From positions 21,424,943 to 21,488,942 of the forward strand of contig CM039211.1 of NCBI GenBank assembly GCA_008360975.2: DNA of 64,000 nucleotides. The letters are read 5' to 3'. The DNA is from Lichenostomus cassidix (lineage: Eukaryota; Chordata; Aves; Passeriformes; Meliphagidae). Made by a program: the position numbers and the translations under genes. A model generated the notes under the pieces. That model did no database searches and was not told where the DNA came from. It saw only the letters and a program-made list of their open reading frames with translations. Positions 50,698 through 64,000 of the stretch are shown here, piece after piece (positions within the stretch are counted from its first letter, which is position 1; each line of letters opens with the position of its first letter).

Positions 50698-53600
50698 TTT
50701 GCTAATGAACACAGGAAACAGAAAGACATTAGAAGCTGTACTCTACCTCAACAATAAGTACCCTACTCCACAGCTGGACAAGGCAAATAAATATGGAGTT
50801 GCAGGGGCTGCCTACCATGGCAGCTGTAAACACAATCCTTCCCATCTGGGACAGAAAACTTTGGCAAAGGAAGCTTCTGTTTCCTCTGTGTCCTTTGTGC
50901 CTCTCCTCTTGCTAAGCAGAAACACAGCCTCTGAAACTGCCTATCCAGTACCTACTGACAGAACAGCATTCACTAAGAAATAGGAAAGCAAAAATGTTTT
51001 CCTTTGATCTATAATCCATGCTCTGCCCTTCCTATGCACTGTTCATACATATGCACCACATTAAAAAAACCCACATCTAGAACAAGTTCCTTTCTGTTGT
51101 TCATATGTGTGAGCATAGGCTTGATCATCCAAAAGAACGAGCAGGTGGGACACAGCCGGGATCTCATTCATTAAATTCACACAGTTTTTATTCACTGGCT
51201 CCATTGACCCTTTGCTTGGAACATTTTTGCAAAGTCCTTGTGCCTTTGTGACTACATTGTTATGAGATTTTAAGGCTGCTTAGAAGTGGGATACTCACAG
51301 GTGAAAAGCAGCCTCGTTTCTGTCTGTCTCTTTATCACAGCCAGATCAGGAAATTGTGATGAACTTCCACACTTGCACATTCTCTTCCGCCAGGGCTGGA
51401 ATCATTAGGGAACAGTTGCACATTGTAAATGTTTTCCATCAGTAGGTACCTATGACTATGATCATTCATCCTAAACTGTGGATTTATGATAAGGCATTAT
51501 AATGCAAACTGTGACTGAAATTTGATTTTGCCATTGCAGAAAGAGAGGGAAAAATATATTTCTAAGGCAGACTGATAATTAAACTTGGGAGCACTGGCAG
51601 AACAGCTGAATGTAATGGATAAGTAGCTGTTATCCTGCAATTATATATTAGAGTATTAGTGATCTCAGAAATGGTTTGCTATTGCATCAATGAATCCATC
51701 TGGATCGTTGAATAAGAAAAAAAAAGTATAATTTCCTTATTAGTCTTGGGGACCATGGTATAATGTCTGCTTTTAGCTCTATGTTAACAACCTACCTAAT
51801 TTTTCTCACTCTCAAATGAGATCTGTTTTCAAAGGTTTTTTGACTTTTACATAAGCACACATAGGATATTTCAAAGCATGTTGGGTACCTTCACTCCACA
51901 GAGGAACTAACTCATTAGTGTCCAATACACAATATGTCAGGATAAAAGTACATTTGAAAAATAATGTACTTTATAAAAAGAAAGTTTGTGCTGCTCCAGA
52001 CTCATTGTTAAGCCCATGTTTATGGGCATTTCATTGACACAAAGGTATTTTGTTGTACTAAAAGAGGAAGTTATTTTAATTAACATTAGAATTCTCCTGG
52101 GAAAGTGAAAATTCCTTTAAAAGATATTGAAAGAAAATTTTCACATTTCAAAATGCAAACCACATATCTAAAGACAGTAGCTACACAAATTAAAAATATA
52201 TCTAGCTGGTGAATATGTAAATATATTTGGCATGTGTGATATCAATGCCCTTTTCATGCACAAACATGAGCTGAAAAATTATGATTCAGAAACAGAAGAA
52301 AGCATCCATTTGCCAGTATGAAAGAATGGCAAGGTACGTTCTTGATTTTAAACAATTGAGAGTAGGAGGGGGAGCAAAAGACAAAAAACCAGTTTATAAA
52401 CCCTGACATTTTAGCAAGCTAAGACTGAGACTCTTTTGTAGTAGATTCCTAATTTGTTCATTTTACACTGTCTAACTAGATCAAAAAGCAGTGTCAAATG
52501 CCCAAAGCAGTGTTTGTCAGCAGTTCTTTTTAGTTTCAAAGCATCTGAATAGAGGAAGACTAGTACTTTATTTCCAAATAGACACAGGAAGGCTCTTGTT
52601 GGCAGCCCGTTGCTGCAGAATGAATACATGCCATGAGTATAGACCATTTGTCTGCTGATTACAGCAGACCCCAGGGGAGCTGATGTTAGCTCTCATTTTC
52701 ACCTCTCTTTCTCACACAGTGTCTCCTTGCTGTGGCAGTCCTGCCTCCCCTCCTCCTCCCTGCCTTCATTCCTCATGGCTTTGATTCTATCTGACTTGGC
52801 AGTGGTATATTTAAGACTGTTTTCCAAATTAAAATCAGCCTGGGATGTTTGAAATGTGTTGACTTGCCTTGAAGGTTAACACAGAGAGGGAAAAAAAAAA
52901 AGTGGAGCTATTCTCATTTGGAATTCAGCACTGATCATAATGAATGTACTTGCTATTCATGTGAATCTCACATGTATTTCCCTAAGAGTGCTACTGTAAT
53001 TTAACACTGATACTAAAAATATTGGGGGTAGAGGGGCACTTAAAATAAAATGTTGTGAAATAAAAGTACATACCTTGTGTCTCTGCAGCAACACTGTGGT
53101 TAGCCTGTTGTTTTAATACTTGATTTATAAGCTTTTTCTCCCATCCCCACTCATTTCCATAGAATTTTCTGAGAGAAAAGATGAGAAATATTCTTCTACT
53201 GTGCTAAATATGTAGCCTTATGATCCTTATGATTTAGCACTCTCTAGGGCAGTGGTGATGTATATGCTATCAAATTACATGGATTTTACACACCTATTTT
53301 CTCTGATATGCAATAAGAAATGTGTACTTACTGCAGTAACCTTGCATTACTCATGCTACACTTTAGAGAGACAGAGCATGCTGCACCAAGCACATTCAGT
53401 AGCCTGTCATTACATTTTTCTCCCCTCACAGGATTTTAGAGAAGAAAATCTGTTTTATACCCTAGTATATAATTTTCTGAGATTCCTAATTGATAGTTAA
53501 AATAGGGCAAGTGGCCATATCTTGGTGGCAATGGGCTTCAGAGCCACACGGTAGTGTTGTGCACTACACTAGTTGAGAATAATTTCTGCAGATGTAAATT

Positions 53601-55338
53601 TGACTATTCTTCCACTTTTCTTTTCTTTGTGCAAACCGTGACTGTGCTTGGCAATTTTCTCTTTCATTAGATTGTTGTTGCTGGAGCAACAAAATTAATA
53701 GCAGCTTCTAAGGTTTAATTATGGAAAAGTCTAATTACATTCCAATGTCACTGTTACAATCATTCCAGACTCAAAGGGTGTGTCCCTCTACTCTTCAGCG
53801 ATTCACACACTTGTCACTTTGCTCATCTAAAGCTCTATCAGAGAACACTACTTTTGTGTCCTAAAATCAGGAGTTGGTTCAACTTCTCAGCACAATAAAT
53901 GAGTCACAAAAAATGAGCAAAAATGGGGTGGTAGCATAGGTGTGAGAGAGCAAGAAGGGGTGAGAAGTAAACAAGTTTCTCTGTAGCAATATCTCAGCTT
54001 TTTCAAATTTTCCTTTTTCCAGGAGAAGAGCACAAAAATTAAACCCTATCTGCCTACCTCAGTTGTGCTAGAAAACCATGCAGAGGGTCTAATGCCATGT
54101 AAGACTTAAGGAACCCATTCTGTGCCCTTAAAGAAAGTCCCAAATTCCCTTTTTACTCTGAGAAAAAATGCTGAATGTCTTGGAAACTCCCTAATAGAGA
54201 ATCTGTCCTCTTCAATTGAGGAACTTGGGAGCTTAAGCGGGTCACAGCAGATCTCGTTCTGACACTCTAGAAACCTGTCTCTCTGATTTTTATAGAATTC
54301 TTGTTAGGAAAGCAGCCTCAGTAGGGACCTACACAGTGCTTGGATGTATGAGATCAGAATATTGAATTTCATACTTTTGATCAAAATAAAGAAAATAGTT
54401 TAATTTGTTGACTATTTAATTAATCATCAGTACAGGCATGAGAGGAGATGAAACTCTGTTGTGATATTCTCTGCATAACTCATGTTGGTTTTGGCCAAAT
54501 AAGACATTTACATTGCATGGAGAAACAGCCAGAGGTAATATCTTTGTTATGAGACTTGAACCACTATATACCTTCATGAATTTCATAGATGTAAGTAAAT
54601 ACTCTAGATAATTTTCTTTTTTCTTTCCTTTACATGGAAATCTGTTATAAAATACAGCATAATTACAGCCAACTTCCTTGTGATGACTTGGAGGATAGGT
54701 CTTGATTTAGAACAAAATGTTTTTTCAGCCTAATTTTACAAGCCCCAACTGTATTTTAGCAGCCACTGAAGTTGCAGGCAGGTTGATATATTTTTCTGAG
54801 TAGACACCTAACAAAAGTGTGTGAGGAAAGGTGAAATAGTTGAAAGTGAAATAGACCCCCACATCAGGAAAAAGGGATACAGCAATATGTTACTCTCTCT
54901 GTAGTTCCCTTTGACTTAGAGCAAGCTGAAATGATGGGACTAAGGTAGTGAAAGCGTTGTGTAAAACCTGGCTTCACATATATTATGTTCAGAGTGGAGA
55001 GTTTGGTGACTGCTGTTGTACATGAGCTGAGTGAGCAGAGGTCATTCTGCATTGAAAAACACAGGACTTCTGACATAGGGCTGCTTACCCTATACTGAAG
55101 TCTAGCAAATATCCATGATCTGAATATATATATCTGCCATTACTTTGTCTATGCAGACTTTGGAATTAATCTATTTTTCCGCCACGACTATTGCACTATG
55201 AAATGGAATATTCCTTTGCAGACTATATTATAAATGCTATTCTTTAATATATACATAGAGATATGCCATGAAAAGAATATCAGCTGAAGTGTTAATAATA
55301 GAAGAGACATAATGAAAATTCATTGCTCATTTATAAGC

Positions 55339-55357
55339 TTTTTTTTTTTTTTTTTTT
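55339..55357 (+). repeat. T19 homopolymer
   Basis: Nineteen T followed after CA by seven more. On the minus strand this could be a decayed polyA tail, but no retrocopy is recognisable next to it. Confidence 0.85.
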
Positions 55358-56997
55358 CATTTTTTTACCTACACTAGGTCTGTAATCTTATCAGCATTTC
55401 CCCATAGCTGTTACCAATGAAAGCAGGACTACCCTTTCCATGTCTTCCACATCCTCTTGTCACATAATTTTCAGCACAGTACTTTCTCAGCTGTGCTTTT
55501 GTGTAGGGCATGTGATGAGCAAGAGCCTTTTTAGGTAGTAAAAACACTCTAGGCAAGTGCTGATCCTGGCACTGCCAATGAGAGAAATATCCCTGGAAAA
55601 ACAATTTAACACAGAATAGCAGGGAGGCAACTTATGTTTTACTTTCAGACAACACTTCACATGCAAAGTGATATCAGCACACTGTCTTTCCTTTTCTTTG
55701 TTGCTGAAAACACTCTTATATTTGTTCACTTACTATATTTATGTGATCTGTGATAGTTTTCACAGATAGCTTTTACTGAGGAATAATAACTTGTTAAAAT
55801 ATCCTAGCCTGAAAGCTTTATATAAAGTTGTAGTAAACCACCATTTTATCCCACATTAATCTTGTGAGTTGATCTGAAAACATCCTTTCAGATGCAAGAA
55901 AATGTCGAAGATAGTATCCATATAGGTACTCAGAATTAAATAGCTTATAAAGGAAAAGAGGAAAAGATTGGGCTACTGATAAAAATGTAGGAAATTTCAT
56001 GCTATACTGGAAATTTTTAGTCTCAATAAGGTATATATTTGATTTAATGAAATTGGAATGAGAAAAAAAGAAAGTAATTCTAAAAGTAAATCAATAAGAG
56101 AATAATTTGCTAAGTAAAATGATGGAAAAGGGGTTACCTGACCCTACAGACATATATTAATATCCTCAAATTCTTAGTTATGATCAGAGATCTGAGTAGG
56201 AATATGCTTAGATTCTACTACTCTACTAATCTAAGGATCTGGGTGATGAATTATGGAAGAGTGTAACACAGTTATGAGAAGAAAAATATTCATTTCATGG
56301 TATTGAAAAGCTGTAGTTCCATTATCCACTTCCTCTATATGTCCATATAAATAAGGTCTTTGGTGGTATAACCAGTTCTTGAAGTCTTATCTGGAGAAAA
56401 TCTGGGTATTTGCTCAGCTTTAGGCTGCCCAACCATCCTTTGGACTTCATGAGGTCTATCTTATTTCAAAATACGCATGGGTTTAACACATCCATGGATC
56501 AGAGCCTTAGTAAGAAGCAGCAATTTTTCTGACAGTGTATCCCTGTTAAATTTTACGGGTCAGAATAGTAGTTTGAACAACAAGACATCCATTCCATTCT
56601 CCAGAACAGAGCTGTTGCAACCTGACTTGGCACTTTGGGCTCTGCTGTCTTGGCCTATATTTGTCACTTTACAAAGCAATGGCACCCTATAATAAGAAGC
56701 ACTGCGTTAAAATATCTTTTCAGGAGGAAACATTTGACTGCCAGATCAGTGTCAGTATCCTTAGTTTAAGAAGTTTTAAAAAACTTTACTAGAAGGGGAA
56801 GTGCAAAGTGCATTGTTTTACTGGTGTATAGAGAACAATTCTAAATTTCAGGTCCTTAGCCAAATTTTTCCTGAATATCCTGCATGCTAGACAGGTAAAT
56901 CCAACTGAAAGCTCCCCATAAGGCATGCCTTGGTGTGGTATGTGTTATTCCTTAGGTTTGGTCAAAGGAAAAGCTACCTTAGCTCAGGAGGGGTATA

Positions 56998-57063
56998 GTT
57001 TATATTTATATGTATATATATATGTATATATATATATATGTATATGTATATGTTTATATAAAC
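56998..57063. repeat. AT-rich inverted repeat / (TA)n tract
   Basis: TA/TG repeat of 66 bp bounded by GTTTATAT (56998-57005) and ATATAAAC (57056-57063), which are reverse complements. Strict purine-pyrimidine alternation holds from 57007 to 57053. It can extrude as a cruciform. Confidence 0.85.
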
Positions 57064-60000
57064 CTAAGTGAGAAATAAATAAAAAATGCAATTTTAAGAC
57101 TGCATGAATTCTTGTTTCAGACTGCCAGATACTAAAAATTGAAAGAATGCTTTCCCAAATGTAATTTGCATATGTAAATCTCTAAAGTCCTTAAAGCACA
57201 CAACTGAGTTTAAGTCGTACTAGTCAATGAAAGATTGCAGATGCATTAACAAAGATGGAACCATAACAATAGGGGAGCTGCTAAGAACTTCAACATCCTC
57301 CAGAGAAAATTCATAACAAAAATTATTAACCAGACATATTTAATATTAAGTGCCAACTCTATAAACAGCAGAATTGCTAAAAATCCTTGGATGCATTAAA
57401 ACAGGAATGAGACCTTCCTTTAGGTCTCATCACAATACACACAAATAACAGTATAAGTACGAATCATGCTATGTTAATTCACTCCTAATTTTAGTATACT
57501 ATTTAAAGTTATTTCAGTCTACACAAAAGACTGGATTTTTTAGTCTTCAAAGAAAGAGCAGGGTTTGAAAAAGAACAATGTTATTGGTGAACTTTGCTTT
57601 TTTTCAGTCCAGAAAGTCTGGACTTACAGAAGAGACTCAGCCTTCAGCAAAGGCTTTGGCATGGTTCTTGAGTTTCCAGGAAAGAGATATGCAAGAGTAG
57701 GTTCTGAAACCCTGTAATATTTACTATCTGTCTTAATGATCCAAAAGCCAGTGCTGAATCAGAGGTAGAAATGTTAAAGTAATTACCCTGGAAAGTCAAT
57801 TTAATGAATGCCCAATATGTGAAAGCATTATTTCTGTAATCTTTTCTATTGCCCAATTTATCATTTTTATTGTTCATTTACCTATGTTATATAGTTGTGG
57901 TATGAATTATATTCTCTAATATTCATTTTTCTTCAATATGACTTGTTTGATAGCTATGGAAAAGATCCTCTTTAAAGACAGACCTTTGTACTTGAGAAAA
58001 CTTTGAAATACAATGTAACTAAACATAAATCCATTCGTGTCTCAAGCTTTTTTGGAAATCTTCCTGTGTTTCCCACCATAGTTAGCAGAAATATTTGTTT
58101 GAACAAGGCACTCTTTAGCTTTCCATTTCTTTTGAAGGCATGGCAATATTACTAATTTTGTGACTTCCACTATCCAGCCTCATGTCTTGATTCTGCAAAA
58201 ATTATCTGCATCCATAAATTTATTCACACCAGTAATGTCTCAGCTACTTAACTGAAACATGAGATGTGTGATTATGCACACAAAAAGGATTGCTGGTGAC
58301 ATCTAGTCCTAATACAATGTGTTCAAATGATATAAATACAGTACTTTCTCCTAAAGTCAGGCATAAACCAGCTTAGCTGATGGAGAAAATAAGTCTCATT
58401 AGGACTACAGGAAATAGCAAAGAAACCCCATCCCTCAGTGTGTTGTGATTTAGAAACTACATTTGGAAAAAGACTACTGAAAGAGCTTGTAGGAATTTTT
58501 TGGAATGACTCAGTTTACATTTTCCTGGAATAATGTTCTCCCTAAAATAAAAATAAAATCCTCCCTTGGAAACCTTGAATTGAAATAAAGAAGTTTATGG
58601 TAGACCTTGTAGTGAAGAGGAACATACTTCTTCATATTTAAGTTTTAAGAGTTTAACCATTTACTTGGTGTGAAACAGATTGACAAGTAAATGTCAAAAA
58701 GTAGGCAAGGTGCAACACATAAGACAGTGTTAGAAAATAAAATCAAGTGACATAAAATTCTACTGGAACAACAGCCAGGAGAAAATGAGGGGGGAAAAAG
58801 CTAAAGGAGACAAATACTTTGATATCCAGAGGGTTCTTTTGCTCTCATGGAGTGACTGAAGCATGGCCAGACTCTGGCTTTATAGACAGTATAAGGGCCT
58901 TATGGCAACTGGTGAAGCTTCTGCCTTCCAGAAGGAAACCAGGTCATACTTGTAACTGTTCCATATCCCAGTGGTGCAGCCTCTCTGCAAGACACCTCTC
59001 CACATCCATAAAGAAAGAAGGGAGATTAGTGAGTGCCCAGTCAGAGAATTAGGGCCTGTCTGGCACATTCTTAGGAGGAGAGAGATTAGATCTTATTGCT
59101 ATTAACTCATCCTGGCAATTTTAAGGCCAGGTTGAGAGCACCAGCAGTGACTGAAGGTTTTGAGGCTGCGCAAGGAGGAAGAATCAAATGCAATGAAGAG
59201 CAGACAAGACACTCAATGAGAGGGAGAGGAGCAATTTTGTATGGGTTTGTACAATTGCTGGCTTTGGCATTTTTTGGAAACCTGAAGTAACTTGAATCCA
59301 AACCCAGGACAACATTGCCTTTACGAAAGGACATCATGGTGAGTGAAACACTCTTGGAGTAAAAAAACCAAGACCAACTTCTCCCTGTTTTCGCTGTAAG
59401 GCTCAAACCCTGTTTATCTGCTACAAATGTGTGGCACTCGCATGAAAAAGAAAGCAAAACATTGATTTTTCCAGTAAATATCCTACCAGGAACAAAAATT
59501 CACAATCCAGAAATTTGAAGGATTCATTCACATGCACATAGAAGAAATAAGGGTTTAGCAGGAACTGGTTTACACTCCTTCTGGACTCCTGTAGAGCTAA
59601 TAAGTCAAGAAATACCACTTGAAAGGAAACATATGATAATCACATGATTATATTTTTTGATACACTGCACAGTGCTTACGTATAAAAATAAAAATACATT
59701 TAGAGCTTAGGCTGTCCTTTATTGTATCAAATTAAATCGGATTTAATGCCTAGTTGTGTGTCATGCAGATCAGATCCATTTGTACAAGACTGTACAGTGT
59801 GGAGCCAGTTCAAATGAATGAATAACTTTCTCATTACTTCACCCTATTCTGCTGTCTCTTTTCCTGTCCTTTGTAATGTAATGGAGGACAGCTGTGGCAG
59901 TGAAGTGAATATTAACTAACCTCAGCGCCTCAGCAGATTGTGACTTAATCCCTGCAAATACCAGTAAAATCAAAATTTAATTACCATCAGCACAGCTCTG

Positions 60001-61561
60001 TTAATGCCTGAAAAATATTTAACAATTAGTGGTTGGCTTAATTAAGCAAACTGCCTTTCACAAAGCAACCTGAAAAGTTTTTCCCCGTATATTATCCCTC
60101 AGACTAATTAGTCTGATGTAAGCTTACAGCAGTTCATTTACTGTTACTGAGACTGCTACGCTACTGATCCAGCTTCTGTGGCTTAACAGTCTTTAATGGA
60201 GGAGAAATTGTTAAAAGAAAAAAATAAAGATTCATCAAGCAATGCTGCCCCTTAAAAATAAAAAACCTCCTATTTTCAGTAAAACAGAACACATCATTAG
60301 TTATTTGCTCACATGAATTTAAGCAGATAAAGTTGTCTTAGCTATGATCATATTATTTACACTGGTTCGGTAGGTGTTGAATAACATGTAAACTAAGGTA
60401 CAGACATGTCTGTCAGAGGACAATGCCTTGTACCTCTGTAAAAAGAGGATTAGATCCACGCTTAGTGAAAAGACTTGGCCTTGAGTGGCCAAGGTGTGGA
60501 TTCAGGTATTTGTTTTGAAAATCTCTGACAGAAAGTGAGATATACAAAGTGATTCACAGCTGATTTTTACAATTAAGTCTTGTTATTTCAATTGACTTTG
60601 ATCTTGCTTTTTTGTGCTGCTTCCTGTGGTACAAGATCCATTGCTCTTGTTTCTGTGGATTTTACTGACGTTGCACTTTTGAAGAACTATGATTACAGAT
60701 AGGCTCTGCTTGCTTTCTGGAAATGGAAGCATTGCAAGAAATTCCCATAAAATATGGCTTGAATTATAGTATTTCCATCTGGTATCCTAGAAAAAAGTAC
60801 TGTTCTGCACTTGAAAGCGCAGGATACTCCACTTCAATATTTGAAATATTTATTTGATGGCACTTTTCTCCATATTGTTGAGGCTAGCATAGATTCATTT
60901 AACAGTGTTGCAGATATTTGCCTGAGGATAGTTAAGTACAAGCATATCAAATTTTTCAAGGTACACTCTTAACAATTCTTTACCTCCACAACTAAGAGGT
61001 ATAAAATTAATCTACACATTTATGAAGTGTATAAATATGCTTTGGGGGACTGAGTATAATCACTTTAACAAGAAAGGGTGAATTCCTTCACTGAGGACCA
61101 TTGTCAACACAAAGAACAAATTTTAAAATATTTTTCTTCCTTAAAAATTTACAATTCATACCATTCTAGGCACACCTGGAAATTCATAATACTTGGTTTG
61201 AATCTACTGCAAAACCTTTTGAAAAACATTTATCATCTATGTAAGTATATCACTCTCAAATTATTTAGAATAGTAGGGACTGCAGGTTTACTGCTGCACT
61301 AGCTAGATAGTAAGTAAAACATGTCCAAGAAATGAGATTGCCTTAATCCAAGTATACAAAACCGAAATACAGAACTGATTAAGACTATTTAAAATCAGAA
61401 TGCTTTATTCATTTCACATGCCCTTCTATCACCGGGATTTACAAGAACGTGGTCAAGTAGTCTTCTTCAAAAGATAGGTATTCTGGAGTATAACTGAACT
61501 ATTTGTTTAGATCAAGTACTAGTATTTTTCTCCATATGTATAGGGTTTCTTCTATTTTCAG
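57064..61561. other. Unique AT-rich DNA; holds a candidate regulatory block
   Basis: No gene supported. The part at 59720-60120 is described separately because of its palindromes. Confidence 0.5.
59720..60120. promoter_or_regulatory. Candidate non-coding regulatory element
   Basis: A 400-bp non-repetitive block with three perfect palindromes: ATTAAATCGGATTTAAT (59731-59747), GCTTAATTAAGC (60036-60047) and TCAGACTAATTAGTCTGA (60099-60116). It also has a further TAATTA (59978-59983) and a TAATCC (59946-59951). TAATTA and TAATCC are known homeodomain and bicoid/OTX-type cores. Such motifs also arise by chance in AT-rich DNA, so function is only a guess. Confidence 0.25.
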
Positions 61562-61802
61562 AGAATCATAGGATCAAAGAATGGTTTGGGTTGGAATAGA
61601 CCTTAAAGATTAGGGTTGGAATAGACCTCCAACCCTCCCACCACATGCAGGGACACTTACTAGACCAGGTTGCCCAAAGCCCCATCCAACCTGGCTTTGA
61701 ACACTTCCAGGGATGGAGCATTCCCAACCTCTCTGGACATTGTTCCAGTGCCTCACCACCTTCACAGGGAAGAATTCTAAATCTACCCTCTTTCAGTTCA
61801 AT
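61562..61802 (-). mobile_element. CR1 LINE 3' end, antisense, with internal duplication
   Basis: Reads AGAATCATAGGATCAAAGAA, then GGTTTGGGTTGGAATAGACC, then CAGGTTGCCCAAAGCCCCAT, then CCTCACCACCTTCACAGGGA and CTAAATCTACCCTCTTTCAG. This is the usual CR1 3' UTR in reverse complement. GGGTTGGAATAGACCT is present twice about 25 bases apart, a small tandem duplication. The usual stretch TTTCTTCCTAATATC is missing before CTAAATCTACC. Confidence 0.93.
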
Positions 61803-61804
61803 GT

Positions 61805-61856
61805 CTTCTCCTTCTCCTTCTCCTTCTCCTTCTCCTTCTCCTTCTCCTTCTCCTTC
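61805..61856 (+). repeat. (CTTCTC)n hexamer microsatellite
   Basis: 52 bp of uninterrupted pyrimidines, about 8.7 copies of CTTCTC, abutting the truncated 5' end of the minus-strand CR1. The minus-strand Glu-Gly frame across it is a translation artefact of the repeat. Confidence 0.95.
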
Positions 61857-64000
61857 ATTTTCCTTTTTTCTGTATTTTGTGAAAAGCTGAAGAATTTCTT
61901 CCTGGTTAATATTCTTAAACAATCTTTGTATTTTAGTGTGCAAAAGCAACTTGTGTTAAAAAACAAGCAAAACTTGATCAAATTTTTTCATCTCAGAACC
62001 ACTGCCACAACTCTTACTAGAGCTACTTTCTTATGTTTCCGCAAAAATATCATAGTACAAGCCCTAAGCTTCACCTTTTACTAGGAAACACACTTGTAAA
62101 TCTCAGGATTAGACCTTAGAAGGAAGTTCACAAAGAAGGATTTTTTTACTGCTTTTCTCTCTCTTGAACTGTAACTATTACCATGTTTACAAAACTGTGG
62201 AAATTTTAAAGCTGAGGACAAATAAACTTGGTTATATCTGTTCATACATGTGTAGAGTGTTTAAAGGTGAAATCCTGTATTGTGTAGCACCCATGGTACT
62301 CCTGATGAATTTAAAGGGAAGTGTGTGTGTATACCTTAGGAAAAATAGTCATCTCTTTCTTATGCTTGCTGGAATATTTATTCAAGGTCTAAGTCTAGAA
62401 GCACAACTTGTGTAGATTAGCATAATACTTTTCACTCATTATACTAAAATTTAAAGCAGCAAAACTCTGCTTCATTAATTTGATGGAGTACTGTCATACA
62501 AATGCCCATAAATGTCTCTTTCCTGATGTCCATGGAAAGGGTAGTATCCAGAAAAGCTGGAAAGCATGAGAGCTTCATTGGGATTAAACAGTGATGTACT
62601 GGGATCCACTGAGATGGAACTGTGTAAGGGAATGCAGCTGTTCATGAGAGTGCAACTGCTTTGATATCCACGATGTGTCTTTGATCCTTGGTGAAATTTT
62701 CAGGCTTGTAGTGCTCCAGTGTATGCTGGGATTGATGTGCACCCATACACAGGCTGTATAATTGCTACTTCATTTTAACCCTCAACCCTGCTTGCAGCAC
62801 TATTTGCTAAATGGGGAAAGGAGTGTTGTAAAACCGGCAGATTTGAGTTTAAATAAACCCAGCCAAATAACCTTCCTGGGCAACATTCCCCTTCTCCTGT
62901 ATTGCACCTCTTCCCCTGCTGAATTAATACCACAGACCTTGATACGAAGTGTATTGAAAACTTTACTATGACGTAACAGGAGTTTTCCACTTCTTTATCT
63001 TCTTAATTAATTGTCAGCTCTAAATCCTACATTCCTTTTCTAACAACCATGAAATCTTCCAAATCTTAACAGTTAAAAAAAAAAATCCACCGTAAGTCTT
63101 TAACATGCCTGAAACAAGACAGACATGTTGACAAAAATTAGTCTGTGTCTGAATCTGAGATGAATTTTGTTGCAGATGGATTTTTTTTAGTTGTAGTTCC
63201 TCTAATTCTGTTTTATTTTTGCTTCTCTGGCATTTCCCAGTTGGCCAAGTGAGACTTTGGCTCATGCATATGTATGCTAACACAAATGCTTTAAAAAAAC
63301 AGCTCTGGATCTCTACAAGCTGGCAAATGTATCTAAATAATACAAATTAATAATATTCTGTGATCTCAATAAAACAACATAAAAAGATCAATGATAGATA
63401 TAAGTGCATGCTTAGTACAAGACACCAAAGGAAGCTAAAATTGTTGTAAAGCCAAAAAAAAGGTTGACAGACATCAACTGTCATACAGAAACATAGGTTG
63501 AAAAAATATATATATATATTTACACATTCACCTTGTATCTTTGTCCAATCATGTGCTCTACAGATGCAGTAGGAGGTTTTAATGACTATTGCAAAACACT
63601 AAGTAGTAATTAGGAAATCTTCCAATCCTACTCAGTAAATTAATAAGTCTAGGAAACTCATATTGGAATGGGCTTATAGTAGCTTTCTGTGATCAGTTTC
63701 TGTGACAATAGCAGGCATTTGCAAATGGCCCAAATGTGTTTATTATATAACAGAATGAGTTTAAGGCTTCAACAATAGTGTTATAAATCAGAAGCATTGG
63801 AAATGTTCATACTGAAAGCTACAGTTTTTACTGTGACTTTTGTATTTGCACAGAGAGTCAAAACCACACTCTTTTCCCAGCCTGGCATGTTTGGAAAAGC
63901 CATTGTTCATTAATGTTTTGCTTGTTTTCTAGTGGCATTGTTACTAGTCAAAACTGAACTCTTTCCTTTGTGCTTCATAACTAATCATCATGCATAATTT
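61857..64000. other. Unique AT-rich DNA, no gene seen
   Basis: Contains a short (AT)n at 63508-63520. The sequence AAGAATTTCTTCCTGGTTAATA (about 61890-61911) faintly resembles the CR1 stretch missing from the element to the left. No gene supported. Confidence 0.5.

Larger units (their letters stand above)
47346..56997. other. Unique AT-rich DNA with minor simple repeats
   Basis: Contains (AGT)8 at 47557-47581, a TC/TATC-rich tract at 50634-50697 and a T19 run at 55339-55357. Two neighbouring plus-strand frames (49306-49620 and 49630-49965) are the longest in this part but have no splice or domain support. The stretch 53640-53770 has mixed composition and could be conserved non-coding DNA. 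Confidence 0.5.

Noticed and set aside
61566..61949. 127-codon minus-strand frame with a Glu-Gly repeat
   Set aside because: It is a translation of the CTTCTC microsatellite plus CR1 3' UTR.
1..64000. tRNA, rRNA, CRISPR arrays, bacterial operons or insertion sequences
   Set aside because: No cloverleaf, ribosomal or direct-repeat-spacer patterns were seen. The whole window behaves as vertebrate intergenic or intronic DNA.

Overview
The window looks like about 64 kb of an AT-rich, gene-poor stretch of a sauropsid nuclear genome, most likely a bird. There is no bacterial-style gene layout, and open frames are short and scattered over both strands. The only common interspersed repeats I recognise are 5'-truncated CR1 LINEs, three of which keep the ATTCTRTG-type CR1 3' tail. 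There is also one fairly young endogenous retrovirus (ERV). Low CR1 density and absence of polyA-tailed SINEs fit birds better than mammals. Turtle or crocodilian origin cannot be excluded by eye.

Layout: 1-6.2 kb is unique DNA with one striking long hairpin (1373-1450) and a 36-bp tandem duplication (5285-5356). 6.27-7.26 kb is a CR1 3' end in sense orientation. 7.3-15.9 kb is unique DNA. At 15966-16162 there is one candidate coding exon (65 codons, good splice sites on both sides) of a gene I cannot name. 17358-20150 is a complete but internally gutted, non-autonomous ERV: 6-bp target duplication, two 569-bp LTRs, a perfect Lys-tRNA primer binding site, a gag start that stops after 18 codons, and a GC-rich internal segment with no recognisable pro, pol or env. 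20-64 kb is mostly unique AT-rich DNA with four further CR1 pieces (25975, 34048, 40192, 61562). It also holds several structure-prone simple repeats (GT/AC at 34.0 and 44.6 kb, AC-rich at 47.2 kb, AT at 57.0 kb, CTTCTC at 61.8 kb) and a palindrome cluster with homeodomain-type cores (59.7-60.1 kb).

No complete protein-coding gene, rRNA, tRNA or CRISPR array could be supported. Host biology is therefore limited to a possible exon inside a long intron and possible distal regulatory DNA. The best candidates for something unusual are the ERV (a replaced coding region, and LTRs whose differences are almost all in one direction) and the near-perfect hairpin at 1.4 kb.
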